From: an uncultured Chitinophagaceae bacterium
Lineage (GTDB): Bacteria; Bacteroidota; Bacteroidia; Chitinophagales; Chitinophagaceae
Direction of reading: 5' to 3'
Assembly: GCA_936908745.1 (NCBI GenBank)
Contig: CAKZFX010000010.1
Coordinates: 124,001-188,000 of the forward strand
Length of the DNA: 64,000 bases
Position numbers and translations under genes: made by a program. The notes beneath the pieces are model-generated. The model was not told where the DNA came from, did no database searches, and worked only from the letters and a program-made list of their open reading frames with translations. Below, one piece after another: positions 56,510 to 64,000 of this stretch (within the stretch, counting starts at the first letter, position 1; each line of letters begins with the position of its first letter).

Positions 56510-57223
56510 ATGACACATACATACAACGTTACAGGCATGACATGTGGCAGCTGCGAAGCCAAAGTAAAGGGCAACTTACTGAGCGTGCCGGGTGTGACCG
56601 AAGTGGAGGTTTCAAAAGAAAAGCAGTCGGCCACAATCAGCATGGAAAAACATATTCCGTTGTCAGTATTCCAGCAGGCATTGCCGGAGAAATATACCAT
56701 CACGGCAGAAAATCATAATGAAACCACGGAGCAGGCCAAAAGCTGGCTGGCTACCTATAAACCGATCTTGCTCATCTTTGGGTATGTTACGGCTGTTGCC
56801 ATCATAGCGGCTGCACAACAAGGTGGTTTCAACTGGATGCAGGGCATGAATATTTTCATGGCTGGTTTTTTCCTTACGTTTTCTTTTTTCAAAATGCTGG
56901 ACCTGAAAGGCTTCGCTGAAAGCTATTCGATGTATGATATAGTGGCTAAAAAAATACCCGCATGGGGTTTTATTTATGCCTTTGTGGAATTGGGATTAGG
57001 ATTAGCCTACGCAACCGGTTTTCAACCGTTGCTTACCAATCTGCTCACCTTTATTGTGATGACTGTCAGTATCATAGGCGTTTTGCAATCGGTGCTCAAC
57101 AAACGTAAAATACGCTGTGCCTGTCTCGGCGCTGTGTTTAACCTGCCGATGAGTACAGTAACGATCATCGAAGATGCGCTGATGATTGCGATGAGTGCGG
57201 TGATGCTTATAACAATGCTCTGA
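56510..57223 (+). CDS. HMA-domain membrane protein with MauE/DoxX-like transmembrane part
   Basis: A 237-residue protein. An N-terminal HMA domain (MTHTYNVTGMTCGSCEAKVK, Cys12 and Cys15) of about 68 residues binds soft metals such as copper. It is followed by about five membrane helices (ILLIFGYVTAVAIIAAAQQG, IFMAGFFLTFSFFKMLDLKG, IYAFVELGLGLAYATGF, LTFIVMTVSIIGVLQSVLN) with the MauE-like end CACLGAVFNLPMSTVTIIED. MauE-like proteins are linked to periplasmic thiol redox or metal transfer. Here it probably moves copper or reducing power across the inner membrane; direction is unknown. The HYC_CC_PP gene follows after 34 bases. Confidence 0.85.
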   Translation: MTHTYNVTGMTCGSCEAKVKGNLLSVPGVTEVEVSKEKQSATISMEKHIPLSVFQQALPEKYTITAENHNETTEQAKSWLATYKPILLIFGYVTAVAIIAAAQQGGFNWMQGMNIFMAGFFLTFSFFKMLDLKGFAESYSMYDIVAKKIPAWGFIYAFVELGLGLAYATGFQPLLTNLLTFIVMTVSIIGVLQSVLNKRKIRCACLGAVFNLPMSTVTIIEDALMIAMSAVMLITML

Positions 57224-57244
57224 GGGCAACTAATAATAAAATAG

Positions 57245-57252
57245 TAACTTTA
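57245..57252 (+). promoter_or_regulatory. -7-like box before the HYC_CC_PP gene
   Basis: TAACTTTA, one mismatch from the consensus, 5 bases before the GTG start. Weak. Confidence 0.35.
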
Positions 57253-57257
57253 TAGAA

Positions 57258-57641
57258 GTGAAAAAATTAGCGGTCATATTGCTTTTCCTGGTCTACGGCG
57301 CTGCCAGCATAGGTGCAACAGTCCATTCGCATTATTGCATGGACAAATTTGCAGGCTGGAGTTTGTGGCATGCTGATAATGAGCAGTGCGGCAAATGTGG
57401 TATGGATGAAAATAAAAATGATTGCTGCAAAGATGAACATCAATCGGTAAAGCTGAAAACGGAGCATGAAAAAACAACGGTAGCATTTACGCAAGCGACC
57501 GATAAGCCAGTATGTGTGATTGGTAACATTGTTGTTCCGGAGAGAACTGTTTTCACTTTAACTACTACAACATTTCCTGATGTGCCGCCGGAACTCCCTT
57601 CACAGCAGCTGCACATTTTGCATTGTACTTTTTTGATTTGA
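57258..57641 (+). CDS. HYC_CC_PP family small exported protein
   Basis: A 127-residue exported protein with GTG start and a signal peptide (KKLAVILLFLVYGAASIGAT). Family motifs give its name: HYC (residues 25-27, HSHYCMDKFAGWSLW), a Cys pair (NDCCKDEHQSVK) and PP (TFPDVPPELP). Extra CGKCGM follows HADNEQ. It is rich in Cys and His, suiting periplasmic copper binding, but the family has no established function. It lies between an HMA-MauE protein and an HMA-DUF3347 protein, which supports a role in metal handling. Confidence 0.85.
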   Translation: MKKLAVILLFLVYGAASIGATVHSHYCMDKFAGWSLWHADNEQCGKCGMDENKNDCCKDEHQSVKLKTEHEKTTVAFTQATDKPVCVIGNIVVPERTVFTLTTTTFPDVPPELPSQQLHILHCTFLI

Positions 57642-57720
57642 TTGAGCCTTTCACCAATTAATACCGGCACTACAGCAGTGTTCCGGTAATCCTGCATTTA
57701 TTCAATCAAAAACCCCGGAT

Positions 57721-58587
57721 ATGAAAATAATAACAATAATGCTGGCAGCTATGGTAGTAGCGATGCCTGCATTGGCGCAAATCAAAAATGCGAAAACAGA
57801 AACAATAAAAATCTATGGCAACTGTGGTATGTGCGAAACAACCATTGAAAAAGCAGCCGCTCAAAAAAAGCTGTCCAAAGCCGACTGGGACAAAGACACT
57901 AAGATGGCAACCATTACCTACGACAGTAAAAAAACGTCGCTGGATGCTGTGCTGAAAAAAATCGCACTGGCTGGTTATGACAATGCCAGCTTTTTGGCCC
58001 CCGATGCAGCTTATAATAAACTGGCAGACTGCTGCAAATATAAAAGGGAACTGAAACAACCGATGGTTATGACTTCAACCAGCACCCTGCCTGCAAAAAA
58101 TGGGCATGAAGGACATGGCAACATGGACAATATGCAAATGGAAAAAGAAGCGGGTCCGTTAAAAGCGGTATTTGATAACTACTTCGCTGTAAAAGATGCG
58201 CTGGTAAAATCAGATAGCAAAATGGCGTCTGCAAATGCAAAGGCATTAGAAACAGCTGTCAATGCGGTGAAAATGGACAAACTGTCAATGGATGCGCATA
58301 TGGTTTGGATGAAAGTGACGAAAAACATCAACGAAGATGCGCAAGCGATCAGCACGGCTACAGACATTGCAAAACAACGTGAACGCTTTGCAGACCTTTC
58401 CAAAAACATGTATGGCTTGATAAAAGCTTCGGGTATGGAGCAAACGGTTTACTACCAGTTTTGCCCGATGATGAATGATGGCAAAGGTGCCAACTGGCTG
58501 AGTAAAGAAAGCGCTATAAAAAATCCATACTACGGCAGCCAGATGCTGACCTGTGGTAAAACAGTTGAAACCCTCCAAAAACAATAG
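57721..58587 (+). CDS. Exported HMA plus DUF3347 protein (periplasmic copper binding)
   Basis: A 288-residue exported protein with signal peptide ending at LAQ (residue 20). An HMA-like domain comes first (KIYGNCGMCETTIEKAAAQK, about 30-95). A His/Met-rich linker follows (GHEGHGNMDNMQM). The rest is a DUF3347 domain (AGPLKAVFDNYFAVKDALVK, VKMDKLSMDAHMVWMKVTKN, MEQTVYYQFCPMMNDGKGAN, then NPYYGSQMLTCG), as found at the end of CusB-type efflux adaptors. It probably chelates or hands over copper in the periplasm. The next gene starts 4 bases after its stop. Confidence 0.9.
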   Translation: MKIITIMLAAMVVAMPALAQIKNAKTETIKIYGNCGMCETTIEKAAAQKKLSKADWDKDTKMATITYDSKKTSLDAVLKKIALAGYDNASFLAPDAAYNKLADCCKYKRELKQPMVMTSTSTLPAKNGHEGHGNMDNMQMEKEAGPLKAVFDNYFAVKDALVKSDSKMASANAKALETAVNAVKMDKLSMDAHMVWMKVTKNINEDAQAISTATDIAKQRERFADLSKNMYGLIKASGMEQTVYYQFCPMMNDGKGANWLSKESAIKNPYYGSQMLTCGKTVETLQKQ

Positions 58588-58591
58588 CCCG

Positions 58592-59065
58592 ATGCGCAAA
58601 CAAACAACAATAAAACGCTGGATGAAAAGAGCGGGTATCGGGCTGCTGGTCATCTTTATACTATTTCAATTCTACCAGCCGGCACGTAATGTCAGTAAGC
58701 AACAAGATTTGTCCAAGGACTTTGTAACGGTATATAATGCACCCGAAGCGGTGAAAAACATACTCCATGCTTCCTGTTATGACTGCCATAGCAATAATAC
58801 CCACTATCTGTGGTACGATTATATTCAACCCGCCCGGCTATTCGTGGAAAGACATATCCGGCATGGAAAAGAAGAAATAAACTTCAATGAATGGACAGAC
58901 TATACAAAACGGCAACAAAGCAGTCGTTTGGAACGTATGGTGAGCCAGGTGAAAAAAGGAGAAATGCCGTTGAAATCGTATACACTATTGCATGGGTCAG
59001 CAAAACTGGACAAAGAAGAAAAGCAAACATTGATTGATTGGATCAACAGCCTTAATACAGATTAA
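58592..59065 (+). CDS. Haem-binding domain protein (single CxxCH)
   Basis: A 157-residue protein anchored by one N-terminal helix (AGIGLLVIFILFQFYQPARN). The periplasmic part carries one c-type haem site, Cys62-x-x-Cys65-His66 in ILHASCYDCHSNNTHYLWYD, and the rest of the Haem_bd pattern (YIQPARLFVERHIRHGKEEI, NFNEWTDYTKRQQSSRLERM, GEMPLKSYTLLHGSAKLDKE). Such proteins are common beside copper or cytochrome oxidase genes and are presumed electron carriers. It begins 4 bases after the DUF3347 gene; the longer frame starting inside that gene is rejected. Confidence 0.9.
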   Translation: MRKQTTIKRWMKRAGIGLLVIFILFQFYQPARNVSKQQDLSKDFVTVYNAPEAVKNILHASCYDCHSNNTHYLWYDYIQPARLFVERHIRHGKEEINFNEWTDYTKRQQSSRLERMVSQVKKGEMPLKSYTLLHGSAKLDKEEKQTLIDWINSLNTD

Positions 59066-59069
59066 GAAC

Positions 59070-59590
59070 CTCCCGCAGATTGCGCAGATGACCGCAGAAA
59101 TAAAGAACAGCTAAAATCAGCGGGAAAGTAAAGAAAATGACAGAAAACGAAATATCATATCAAATAAGAGGCGCTGTATTCAACGTATTCAATACACTTG
59201 GTCCCGGCTTATTGGAGTCATCCTATGAAGCTGTATTGATGTATGAGCTACAATTCTCAGGTTTGAAGGTGAGGTCGCAAGTGGCTTTGCCATTGATATA
59301 TCGTGATGTTAAACTGGATGCAGGTTACAGGATTGATCTTGTAATGGAAGATAAAGTGATCATTGAAATAAAATCCGTGGAGAACCTTACAGAGGTTCAT
59401 CATAAGCAAGTGCTTACCTGCTTAAAGCTGTCAGGGATAAAATCAGGGTTGTTGATCAATTTCAATTGTAAGGATATAGAAAAATCAATATTCAGGAAGG
59501 TAAATAATTTATAAAACAAGTTCCTGTAGATTAAGCATATGGTTACAGAAGGAAAATAAAACCAGCGTAAATCTGCGAAATCTGCGGGAG
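59070..59590. mobile_element. GxxExxY gene unit bounded by 12-bp inverted repeats
   Basis: CTCCCGCAGATT (59070-59081) and AATCTGCGGGAG (59579-59590) are perfect inverted repeats enclosing the GxxExxY gene. Each flank has further CGCAGAT/AATCAGCGGGAAA words. The unit splits an otherwise continuous copper gene set, as an inserted cassette would. No transposase is present and no target-site duplication was identified. Confidence 0.4.
59137..59514 (+). CDS. GxxExxY family protein
   Basis: A 125-residue protein of the GxxExxY family (TIGR04256). The name motif is in LGPGLLESSYEAVLMYELQF (GLLESSY). The rest shows RSQVALPLIYRDVKLDAGYR, IDLVMEDKVIIEIKSVENLT and HHKQVLTCLKLSGIKSGLLI, an arrangement (D ... 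E-x-K) like PD-(D/E)XK nucleases, though activity has not been shown. It has no evident link to copper and is bounded by inverted CGCAGATT repeats, so it is likely an insertion. Confidence 0.9.
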   Translation: MTENEISYQIRGAVFNVFNTLGPGLLESSYEAVLMYELQFSGLKVRSQVALPLIYRDVKLDAGYRIDLVMEDKVIIEIKSVENLTEVHHKQVLTCLKLSGIKSGLLINFNCKDIEKSIFRKVNNL

Positions 59591-59616
59591 AATAAAGAAA
59601 TGAAAAAGCTATTCAA

Positions 59617-61968
59617 ATGGATATACAAAACATTCTTTCAAAAAAGCTGCTGCCGGTAGCATTAGCCTTTTTATTGGCAGCGCCACTTTTACAAGCGCAG
59701 AAAGTGGTCCGCTATGATCTCTATGTAAAAGATACCCTGGTCAACTTTGCGGGAAAGGAAAAACGGGCGATTGCTGTCAATGGGCAGATACCGATGCCTA
59801 CACTGGTATTTACCGAAGGTGACACAGCAGAAATTCACGTACATAACTTATTAAAAGAAGAAACATCGCTGCACTGGCATGGATTGTTTTTGCCTAACCG
59901 GGAAGATGGTGTGCCCAATGTGACCCAAATGCCGATAGAACCCGGCGAAACACATATCTATCGCTTCGCAATTATACAAAACGGCACACACTGGTATCAT
60001 TCACATTCAGGTTTGCAGGAGCAAATCGGTATGTATGGCAACTTTGTAATGCTGAAAAAACCGGGCGATAAAACTTTTCGCAAGGGCATTGATGACCTGC
60101 CCACACTTCCTGTCATACTGAGCGACTGGACCAACCTGAACCCCAATAATGTTCATCGTATGCTCCACAATGCCAATGACTGGTCGGCTATCAAAAAAAA
60201 TACAGTACAGAGTTATGCGGAAGCTATCCGCCAAGGCTACTTTAAAACAAAAATCAGCAATGAATGGCTGCGGATGCGGGAAATGGATGTAAGCGATGTG
60301 TACTATGATAAAGTGATGATGAATGGGAAAGCAAATGCAGACCTGCCCGTCATTGATGGAAAAAAATTGAAAGCAGGTGATAAAGTGCGTCTTCGCATTT
60401 CCAACGGAGGCGCTTCGTCTTACTTCTGGTTGCGCTATGCCGGGGGCAAAATTACAGTAGTGGCCAATGACGGGAATGATGTGGAACCGGTGGAAGTGGA
60501 CCGGCTGATCATTTCGGTTTCTGAAACCTATGATGTGGTGGTCACTATCCCGGCAGACAATACCGCCTTTGAATTTTCAGCCACTACGGAAGATCGTATC
60601 AACTCAGCTTCCTTATTTATCGGTAGTGGTGTGCGGCAGTTGATTGCTCCATTGCCTATGCTGAAATACTTTGAAGGAATGAAGATGATGAACGGGCACA
60701 TGAAATTCAACGGGGATATGGACAATATGGGAATACTGAGGAGTATGCAAACAGTTGACATGAATGCGGTCATGTATCCTGAAATAACAGGTGAAGGGCG
60801 CAGCAAGGGAATGGACCATTCACAACATGGCGGCGGTGGCAGCCAGCAAATGGACCACTCACAACATGGCGGTGGCATGGATATGAAGGACAAAAAAATG
60901 GATATGAAAGCCGGAGCTGCCCCCGATCATTCCAACCACGCTCCGCAGAGTGATATTGTAACACTGAACTATGCCATGCTGCGGGCACCCGAAAAAACAA
61001 CGCTTCCCAAAGATGCACCGGTGCGCACATTGAACTTTACATTGACCGGCAACATGAACCGTTATGTATGGAGCCTCGACAATAAAGTAGTGTCGGAAAC
61101 TGATAAGGTGATGATCAGGAAAGGCGAAAACCTGCGGCTTGTTCTTTATAACAATTCGATGATGCGCCACCCGATGCACCTGCATGGTCATGACTTCCGG
61201 GTGCTGAACGGGCAGGGTGATTATGCACCGTTGAAAAATGTAATCGACATTATGCCGATGGAAACCGACACACTGGAATTCAATGCCAACGTGGAAGGCG
61301 ACTGGTTTTTCCATTGTCATATTCTATACCACATGATGGCGGGCATGGGCCGTGTGTTCAGCTATGAAAACCAGCAGCCCAACCCGCTGATCCCGGATCC
61401 TAAGCTGGCGAGGCGGAAACTCTTTGCCGACGACCGCAAAATGCACTTCATGTTTGAAAATGATTTTGCTACAAATGGTAATGATGGCGAAATGATGTTT
61501 CAGAATACCCGCTGGAGCATTGGCACAGAATGGCGCCTCGGTTATAATGATATGCACGGGTATGAAACCGAAACGCACGTGGGCCGTTACTTGGGAAAAA
61601 TGCAATGGTTTATGCCCTTTATCGGTTTTGACTGGCGATACCGCAAACTCGGTCATAATGAAGTGGAGAAAAATCTTTTTGGACAAAAAAATACAAAAGA
61701 CAACCGTACGCAAGTGAGTGTGGGGTTTATGTATATATTACCGATGCTGGTCAACCTGCAGGCAGAAGTGTACCAGGATGGCAATGTGCGGTTGCAACTG
61801 ATGCGCAGGGATATCCCGGTGTCCAGGCGTTTAAGGGCCAACTTTATGGTCAATACTGATAAGGAATACATGGTGGGTCTTGGCCATATCATCAGCCGCA
61901 ACCTGAGTGTCAGGGCGCACTACGATAGTGATATGGGCTTTGGCGGGGGGTTGGTATTTACCTACTAA
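59617..61968 (+). CDS. Multicopper oxidase with C-terminal CopB-like beta-barrel segment
   Basis: A 783-residue exported protein. After the signal peptide (LPVALAFLLAAPLLQAQ) come the cupredoxin domains of a CopA/CueO-type multicopper oxidase: HWHGLFLPNREDGVPNV (first His about 86), THWYHSHSGLQEQIGMYGNF, HPMHLHGHDFRVLNG (about 517) and HCHILYHMMAGMG (about 566). Residues about 400-443 are a Met/His-rich copper-binding insert (MDHSQHGGG repeats, MDMKDKKMDMK). From about 600 to the end (FMFENDFATNGNDGEM, IGTEWRLGYNDMHGYETETH, FMPFIGFDWRYRKLGHNE, ending GFGGGLVFTY) it resembles the outer-membrane copper-resistance protein CopB. It probably oxidises Cu(I) at the cell envelope. Confidence 0.88.
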   Translation: MDIQNILSKKLLPVALAFLLAAPLLQAQKVVRYDLYVKDTLVNFAGKEKRAIAVNGQIPMPTLVFTEGDTAEIHVHNLLKEETSLHWHGLFLPNREDGVPNVTQMPIEPGETHIYRFAIIQNGTHWYHSHSGLQEQIGMYGNFVMLKKPGDKTFRKGIDDLPTLPVILSDWTNLNPNNVHRMLHNANDWSAIKKNTVQSYAEAIRQGYFKTKISNEWLRMREMDVSDVYYDKVMMNGKANADLPVIDGKKLKAGDKVRLRISNGGASSYFWLRYAGGKITVVANDGNDVEPVEVDRLIISVSETYDVVVTIPADNTAFEFSATTEDRINSASLFIGSGVRQLIAPLPMLKYFEGMKMMNGHMKFNGDMDNMGILRSMQTVDMNAVMYPEITGEGRSKGMDHSQHGGGGSQQMDHSQHGGGMDMKDKKMDMKAGAAPDHSNHAPQSDIVTLNYAMLRAPEKTTLPKDAPVRTLNFTLTGNMNRYVWSLDNKVVSETDKVMIRKGENLRLVLYNNSMMRHPMHLHGHDFRVLNGQGDYAPLKNVIDIMPMETDTLEFNANVEGDWFFHCHILYHMMAGMGRVFSYENQQPNPLIPDPKLARRKLFADDRKMHFMFENDFATNGNDGEMMFQNTRWSIGTEWRLGYNDMHGYETETHVGRYLGKMQWFMPFIGFDWRYRKLGHNEVEKNLFGQKNTKDNRTQVSVGFMYILPMLVNLQAEVYQDGNVRLQLMRRDIPVSRRLRANFMVNTDKEYMVGLGHIISRNLSVRAHYDSDMGFGGGLVFTY

Positions 61969-61992
61969 GCAGGTATAAACGATCTGCAAGCG

Positions 61993-62046
61993 GGGAGTTT
62001 TCCTAAGTTGGTGACAATCAGCAGGGAAACTCCCTTCCTTTTTTCA
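61993..62046 (+). terminator. Intrinsic terminator after the multicopper oxidase
   Basis: GGGAGTTTTCC/GGGAAACTCCC, 11 pairs with one G-U, 20-base loop, then TTCCTTTTTT. Confidence 0.8.
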
Positions 62047-62107
62047 GCCGGATTCAGGAGATTTACAGGAGCGATTTTTTAAAAAAATAGCTTCCACAGG
62101 CAACCGC

Positions 62108-62731
62108 ATGTTCATTCCCGACGATATAAATGGAACAAAAGAGCCTTTTTTGTTATCCGCGGATGAATTATCATACCACATTAATGGCTGTGCTCAGAAT
62201 AACCGTAAGAGCCAGAAAGAAATCTATACGCATTTCTATGGATATGCTATAGCTGTAACCAGCCGGTATGCGGGTACAGATGAAGATGCAATGGAAATTG
62301 TCAATGATGGTTTCCTGAAAGTGTTCAAAGATGTTTACCGTTTCAAACCAGCTTATCTTGATACTGTAGCTTCCTTTCGGGGTTGGTTGCGCACCATTAT
62401 GGTCTATACGGCCATTGATCATTTCCGCAAAACACAAAAACACCAGTTGACCGCCGAGATCAATGAATCGTATATGCAGGCGCCGGAACTGAAAGAAAAT
62501 GGTTTTGAAAAACTGTCGCACAAAGAACTGCTGACGGCTGTACGGTTATTGACACCGGCCTATCGTGCCGTATTTAACCTGTTCGTGATAGAAGGATTTA
62601 CACATGAAGAAATTGCGGGCCATTTGGGTGTGTCTGTCGGCACTTCCAAATCCAACCTGCTTAAAGCAAGAAAGCAACTGCAAAAAATATTACAGCACCT
62701 GAACAAAAACCATCAAGTCAATGTGGTCTGA
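62108..62731 (+). CDS. ECF-type RNA polymerase sigma-70 factor
   Basis: A 207-residue alternative sigma factor. Region 2 is at about 40-110: IYTHFYGYAIAVTSRYAGTD, EDAMEIVNDGFLKVFKDVYR, FRGWLRTIMVYTAIDHFRKT. Region 4 is at about 140-195: SHKELLTAVRLLTPAYRAVF, NLFVIEGFTHEEIAGHLGVS, VGTSKSNLLKARKQLQKIL. These are typical of Bacteroidota ECF factors. The downstream membrane protein gene overlaps it by 11 bases and is the likely regulator or partner. The stimulus is not known; proximity to copper genes is suggestive but a terminator separates them. Confidence 0.93.
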   Translation: MFIPDDINGTKEPFLLSADELSYHINGCAQNNRKSQKEIYTHFYGYAIAVTSRYAGTDEDAMEIVNDGFLKVFKDVYRFKPAYLDTVASFRGWLRTIMVYTAIDHFRKTQKHQLTAEINESYMQAPELKENGFEKLSHKELLTAVRLLTPAYRAVFNLFVIEGFTHEEIAGHLGVSVGTSKSNLLKARKQLQKILQHLNKNHQVNVV

Positions 62732-64000
62732 CGATTTAGATAACGAAATGCGAAGAGCTGCGCAGGACGAAGGCGCGGGCATGACCAGCCGGGGCTGGGA
62801 AAAAATGGAGGCTATGCTCGATGAGCATTTGCCTGTGGAAAAGAAAAAGCGTCGCTTCCTTTTCTTCTGGTTATTTGCTGCTTTGTTGTTAGCAGGTGGC
62901 AGTGCTTACTTATTGCTGCGCAATGACAATTCTGCTGCGCAAAAAGAACTGGCAAATACTTCTGTGGGAGAAACGCCTGCAACGGAACAACCGGCAATGG
63001 GCAATGAACAAGAGGCAATCGGCAATGGGCAAATGATTCGTTTTCAAAAAACAACATCAGAAACAGTAACCGGCAATCAACAAAACATTACTCAAGGAGA
63101 AACATTGCTTTCACCTTCCAATACTAAAAGCGAACAATCATCTTTTTCATTGTTAACTGGCAGCCCTGGCAAGGGAAGAAAAAAACAGGAAAACGATGGG
63201 GCTGTTACGACTGATTTTTCTGTTTCACAAAATGCTGTTACTGTTGGTAATACAATGCCTGCACAAAACAATACAACGGTTGACACCCATTTATCGTCTT
63301 ATAATAATGGGCCTGTCTCTACCGCAACAGGAAACACCATGGTGGACACCAGCACAAAAAAAGAAGAACCACCGGCAAAAGTTCTCACCGTAACAACAAG
63401 AGTTGAAAATCAAAAAACAAAAAAAGACAGACCTGCTGCAAAAAACAAACTCTCTCTTCTCTTATCCGCCGGGCCCGATCTCAGCAGTATCGGCAATGAT
63501 AAACAAGGCCGCTGGAAAATGCAGACCGGCGTTGGATTGCAATACCAATTCAGCAAACGCTTTAGCCTGCGTACAGGTTTCTATGCAAGCCGTAAAATAT
63601 ATGAAGTGAAACCAAAGGACTACAACCCGCCACCCTACTTCTGGCAATACTACCCGGATATGCAAAAAATTGATGCCGACTGTAAAGTATATGAAGTGCC
63701 GGTAACCCTTGTCTTTGATGTAACGAAAAATCAAAAAAACAACTTCTACATAACAGCCGGGTCCTCTACTTACATTATGAACAAAGAAGTGTATGGGTAT
63801 AGCTACAAAGACAACTTCGGCTACGATCGTTATACACAACGCACAGCGCCGGAAAAATCCGTTGCCTACTTTTCAACCATTGGTCTTTCGGCAGGGTATT
63901 CACGGCAACTGTCAAGCCGGGTGTCTGTTTCGGTGGAGCCCTACTTAAAAATGCCGTTATCAGGTATTGGTTATGGTAAAGTAAAACTTACCAGTGCTGG
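62721..64000 (+). CDS. ECF-linked membrane protein with C-terminal outer-membrane-barrel-like domain (cut by window edge)
   Basis: An open frame of 426 codons to the window end with no stop, starting ATG inside the end of the sigma gene (11-base overlap, so translationally coupled). Residues 1-42 are cytoplasmic-like (MWSDDLDNEMRRAAQDEGAG), followed by a basic stretch and one membrane helix (FLFFWLFAALLLAGGSAYLL, about 48-67). A low-complexity Ser/Thr/Asn/Gln linker of about 170 residues comes next. Then a PorT/OmpA-like beta-barrel signature begins (LSLLLSAGPDLSSIG, FSLRTGFYASRKIYEVKP, YEVPVTLVFDVTKNQKNN, GLSAGYSRQLSSRVSVSVEP). The layout resembles Bacteroidota proteins paired with ECF sigma factors; it may act as an anti-sigma-like sensor. 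Confidence 0.8.
   Translation, partial: MWSDDLDNEMRRAAQDEGAGMTSRGWEKMEAMLDEHLPVEKKKRRFLFFWLFAALLLAGGSAYLLLRNDNSAAQKELANTSVGETPATEQPAMGNEQEAIGNGQMIRFQKTTSETVTGNQQNITQGETLLSPSNTKSEQSSFSLLTGSPGKGRKKQENDGAVTTDFSVSQNAVTVGNTMPAQNNTTVDTHLSSYNNGPVSTATGNTMVDTSTKKEEPPAKVLTVTTRVENQKTKKDRPAAKNKLSLLLSAGPDLSSIGNDKQGRWKMQTGVGLQYQFSKRFSLRTGFYASRKIYEVKPKDYNPPPYFWQYYPDMQKIDADCKVYEVPVTLVFDVTKNQKNNFYITAGSSTYIMNKEVYGYSYKDNFGYDRYTQRTAPEKSVAYFSTIGLSAGYSRQLSSRVSVSVEPYLKMPLSGIGYGKVKLTSA

Noticed and set aside
1..64000. CRISPR array, rRNA operon, prophage or intact insertion sequence
   Set aside because: No regularly spaced direct repeats, rRNA sequence, phage structural genes or intact transposase were seen on either strand.

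Overview
The window is a stretch of chromosome from a Bacteroidota bacterium, most likely of the Chitinophagaceae or a close relative. This rests on type IX secretion sorting domains, many TAnnTTTG (-7) promoter boxes with almost no Shine-Dalgarno sequences, a methionine synthase split into two genes, HYC_CC_PP, DUF4286, ORF6N and GxxExxY family genes, and THX. Both ends cut through genes: paaE on the left and an ECF-linked envelope protein on the right.

Layout. 1-1.9 kb: phenylacetate reductase paaE with a TetR regulator, and a PfkB kinase. 1.9-10.4 kb: a frameshifted ORF6N gene, a secreted lamin-tail protein, asd preceded by an apparent Lys/Thr/Met/Ile leader-peptide attenuator, and a large secreted protein paired with a T9SS-sorted partner. 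10.4-19.3 kb: DUF2461, ligA, a Nudix-type regulator, an HD protein, an OB-fold protein, a cupredoxin, two metallo-beta-lactamase-fold proteins and a higBA toxin-antitoxin pair with its operator. 19.5-27.6 kb: rplM-rpsI-rpsB-tsf, a DUF2339 membrane protein, pyrH, a coiled-coil protein, pdxH, THX and HU. 27.8-37.4 kb: exonuclease III, a LOG/SemiSWEET/HAD/RDD operon, the split methionine synthase operon with a structured leader and a 32-residue membrane ORF between its halves, recR and a lipoprotein. 37.5-44.6 kb: a UvrD-type helicase-nuclease, SRPBCC, a GH20 hexosaminidase, TPR and DinB proteins.

44.7-53.4 kb is accessory. It opens at tRNA-Arg(CCU), whose 3' end recurs downstream at 46.75 kb and, in decayed form, at 50.68 kb; each copy is followed by its own terminator. 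Between the copies lie a likely serine-recombinase remnant, a serine hydrolase, and an AraC/acetyltransferase/hydrolase/cupin/cyclophilin-like cluster. An SDR, two small membrane proteins and an AraC regulator follow. 53.5-62 kb holds a secreted hydrolase, an AraC regulator, and a copper-handling block: an HMA-AraC fusion regulator, an HMA-MauE membrane protein, HYC_CC_PP, HMA-DUF3347, a haem-binding protein and a multicopper oxidase apparently fused to a CopB-like barrel. That block is interrupted by a GxxExxY gene flanked by inverted repeats. The window ends with an ECF sigma factor and an overlapping membrane protein.

Several dispersed intergenic repeat families (a 20-base palindrome, CGCAGAG words, GGAGTC words, GGGAATGG words) run through the window, including inside the ribosomal protein operon. 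At least five genes have an exact TAnnTTTG box only 4-7 bases before the ATG, which predicts leaderless or nearly leaderless mRNAs.
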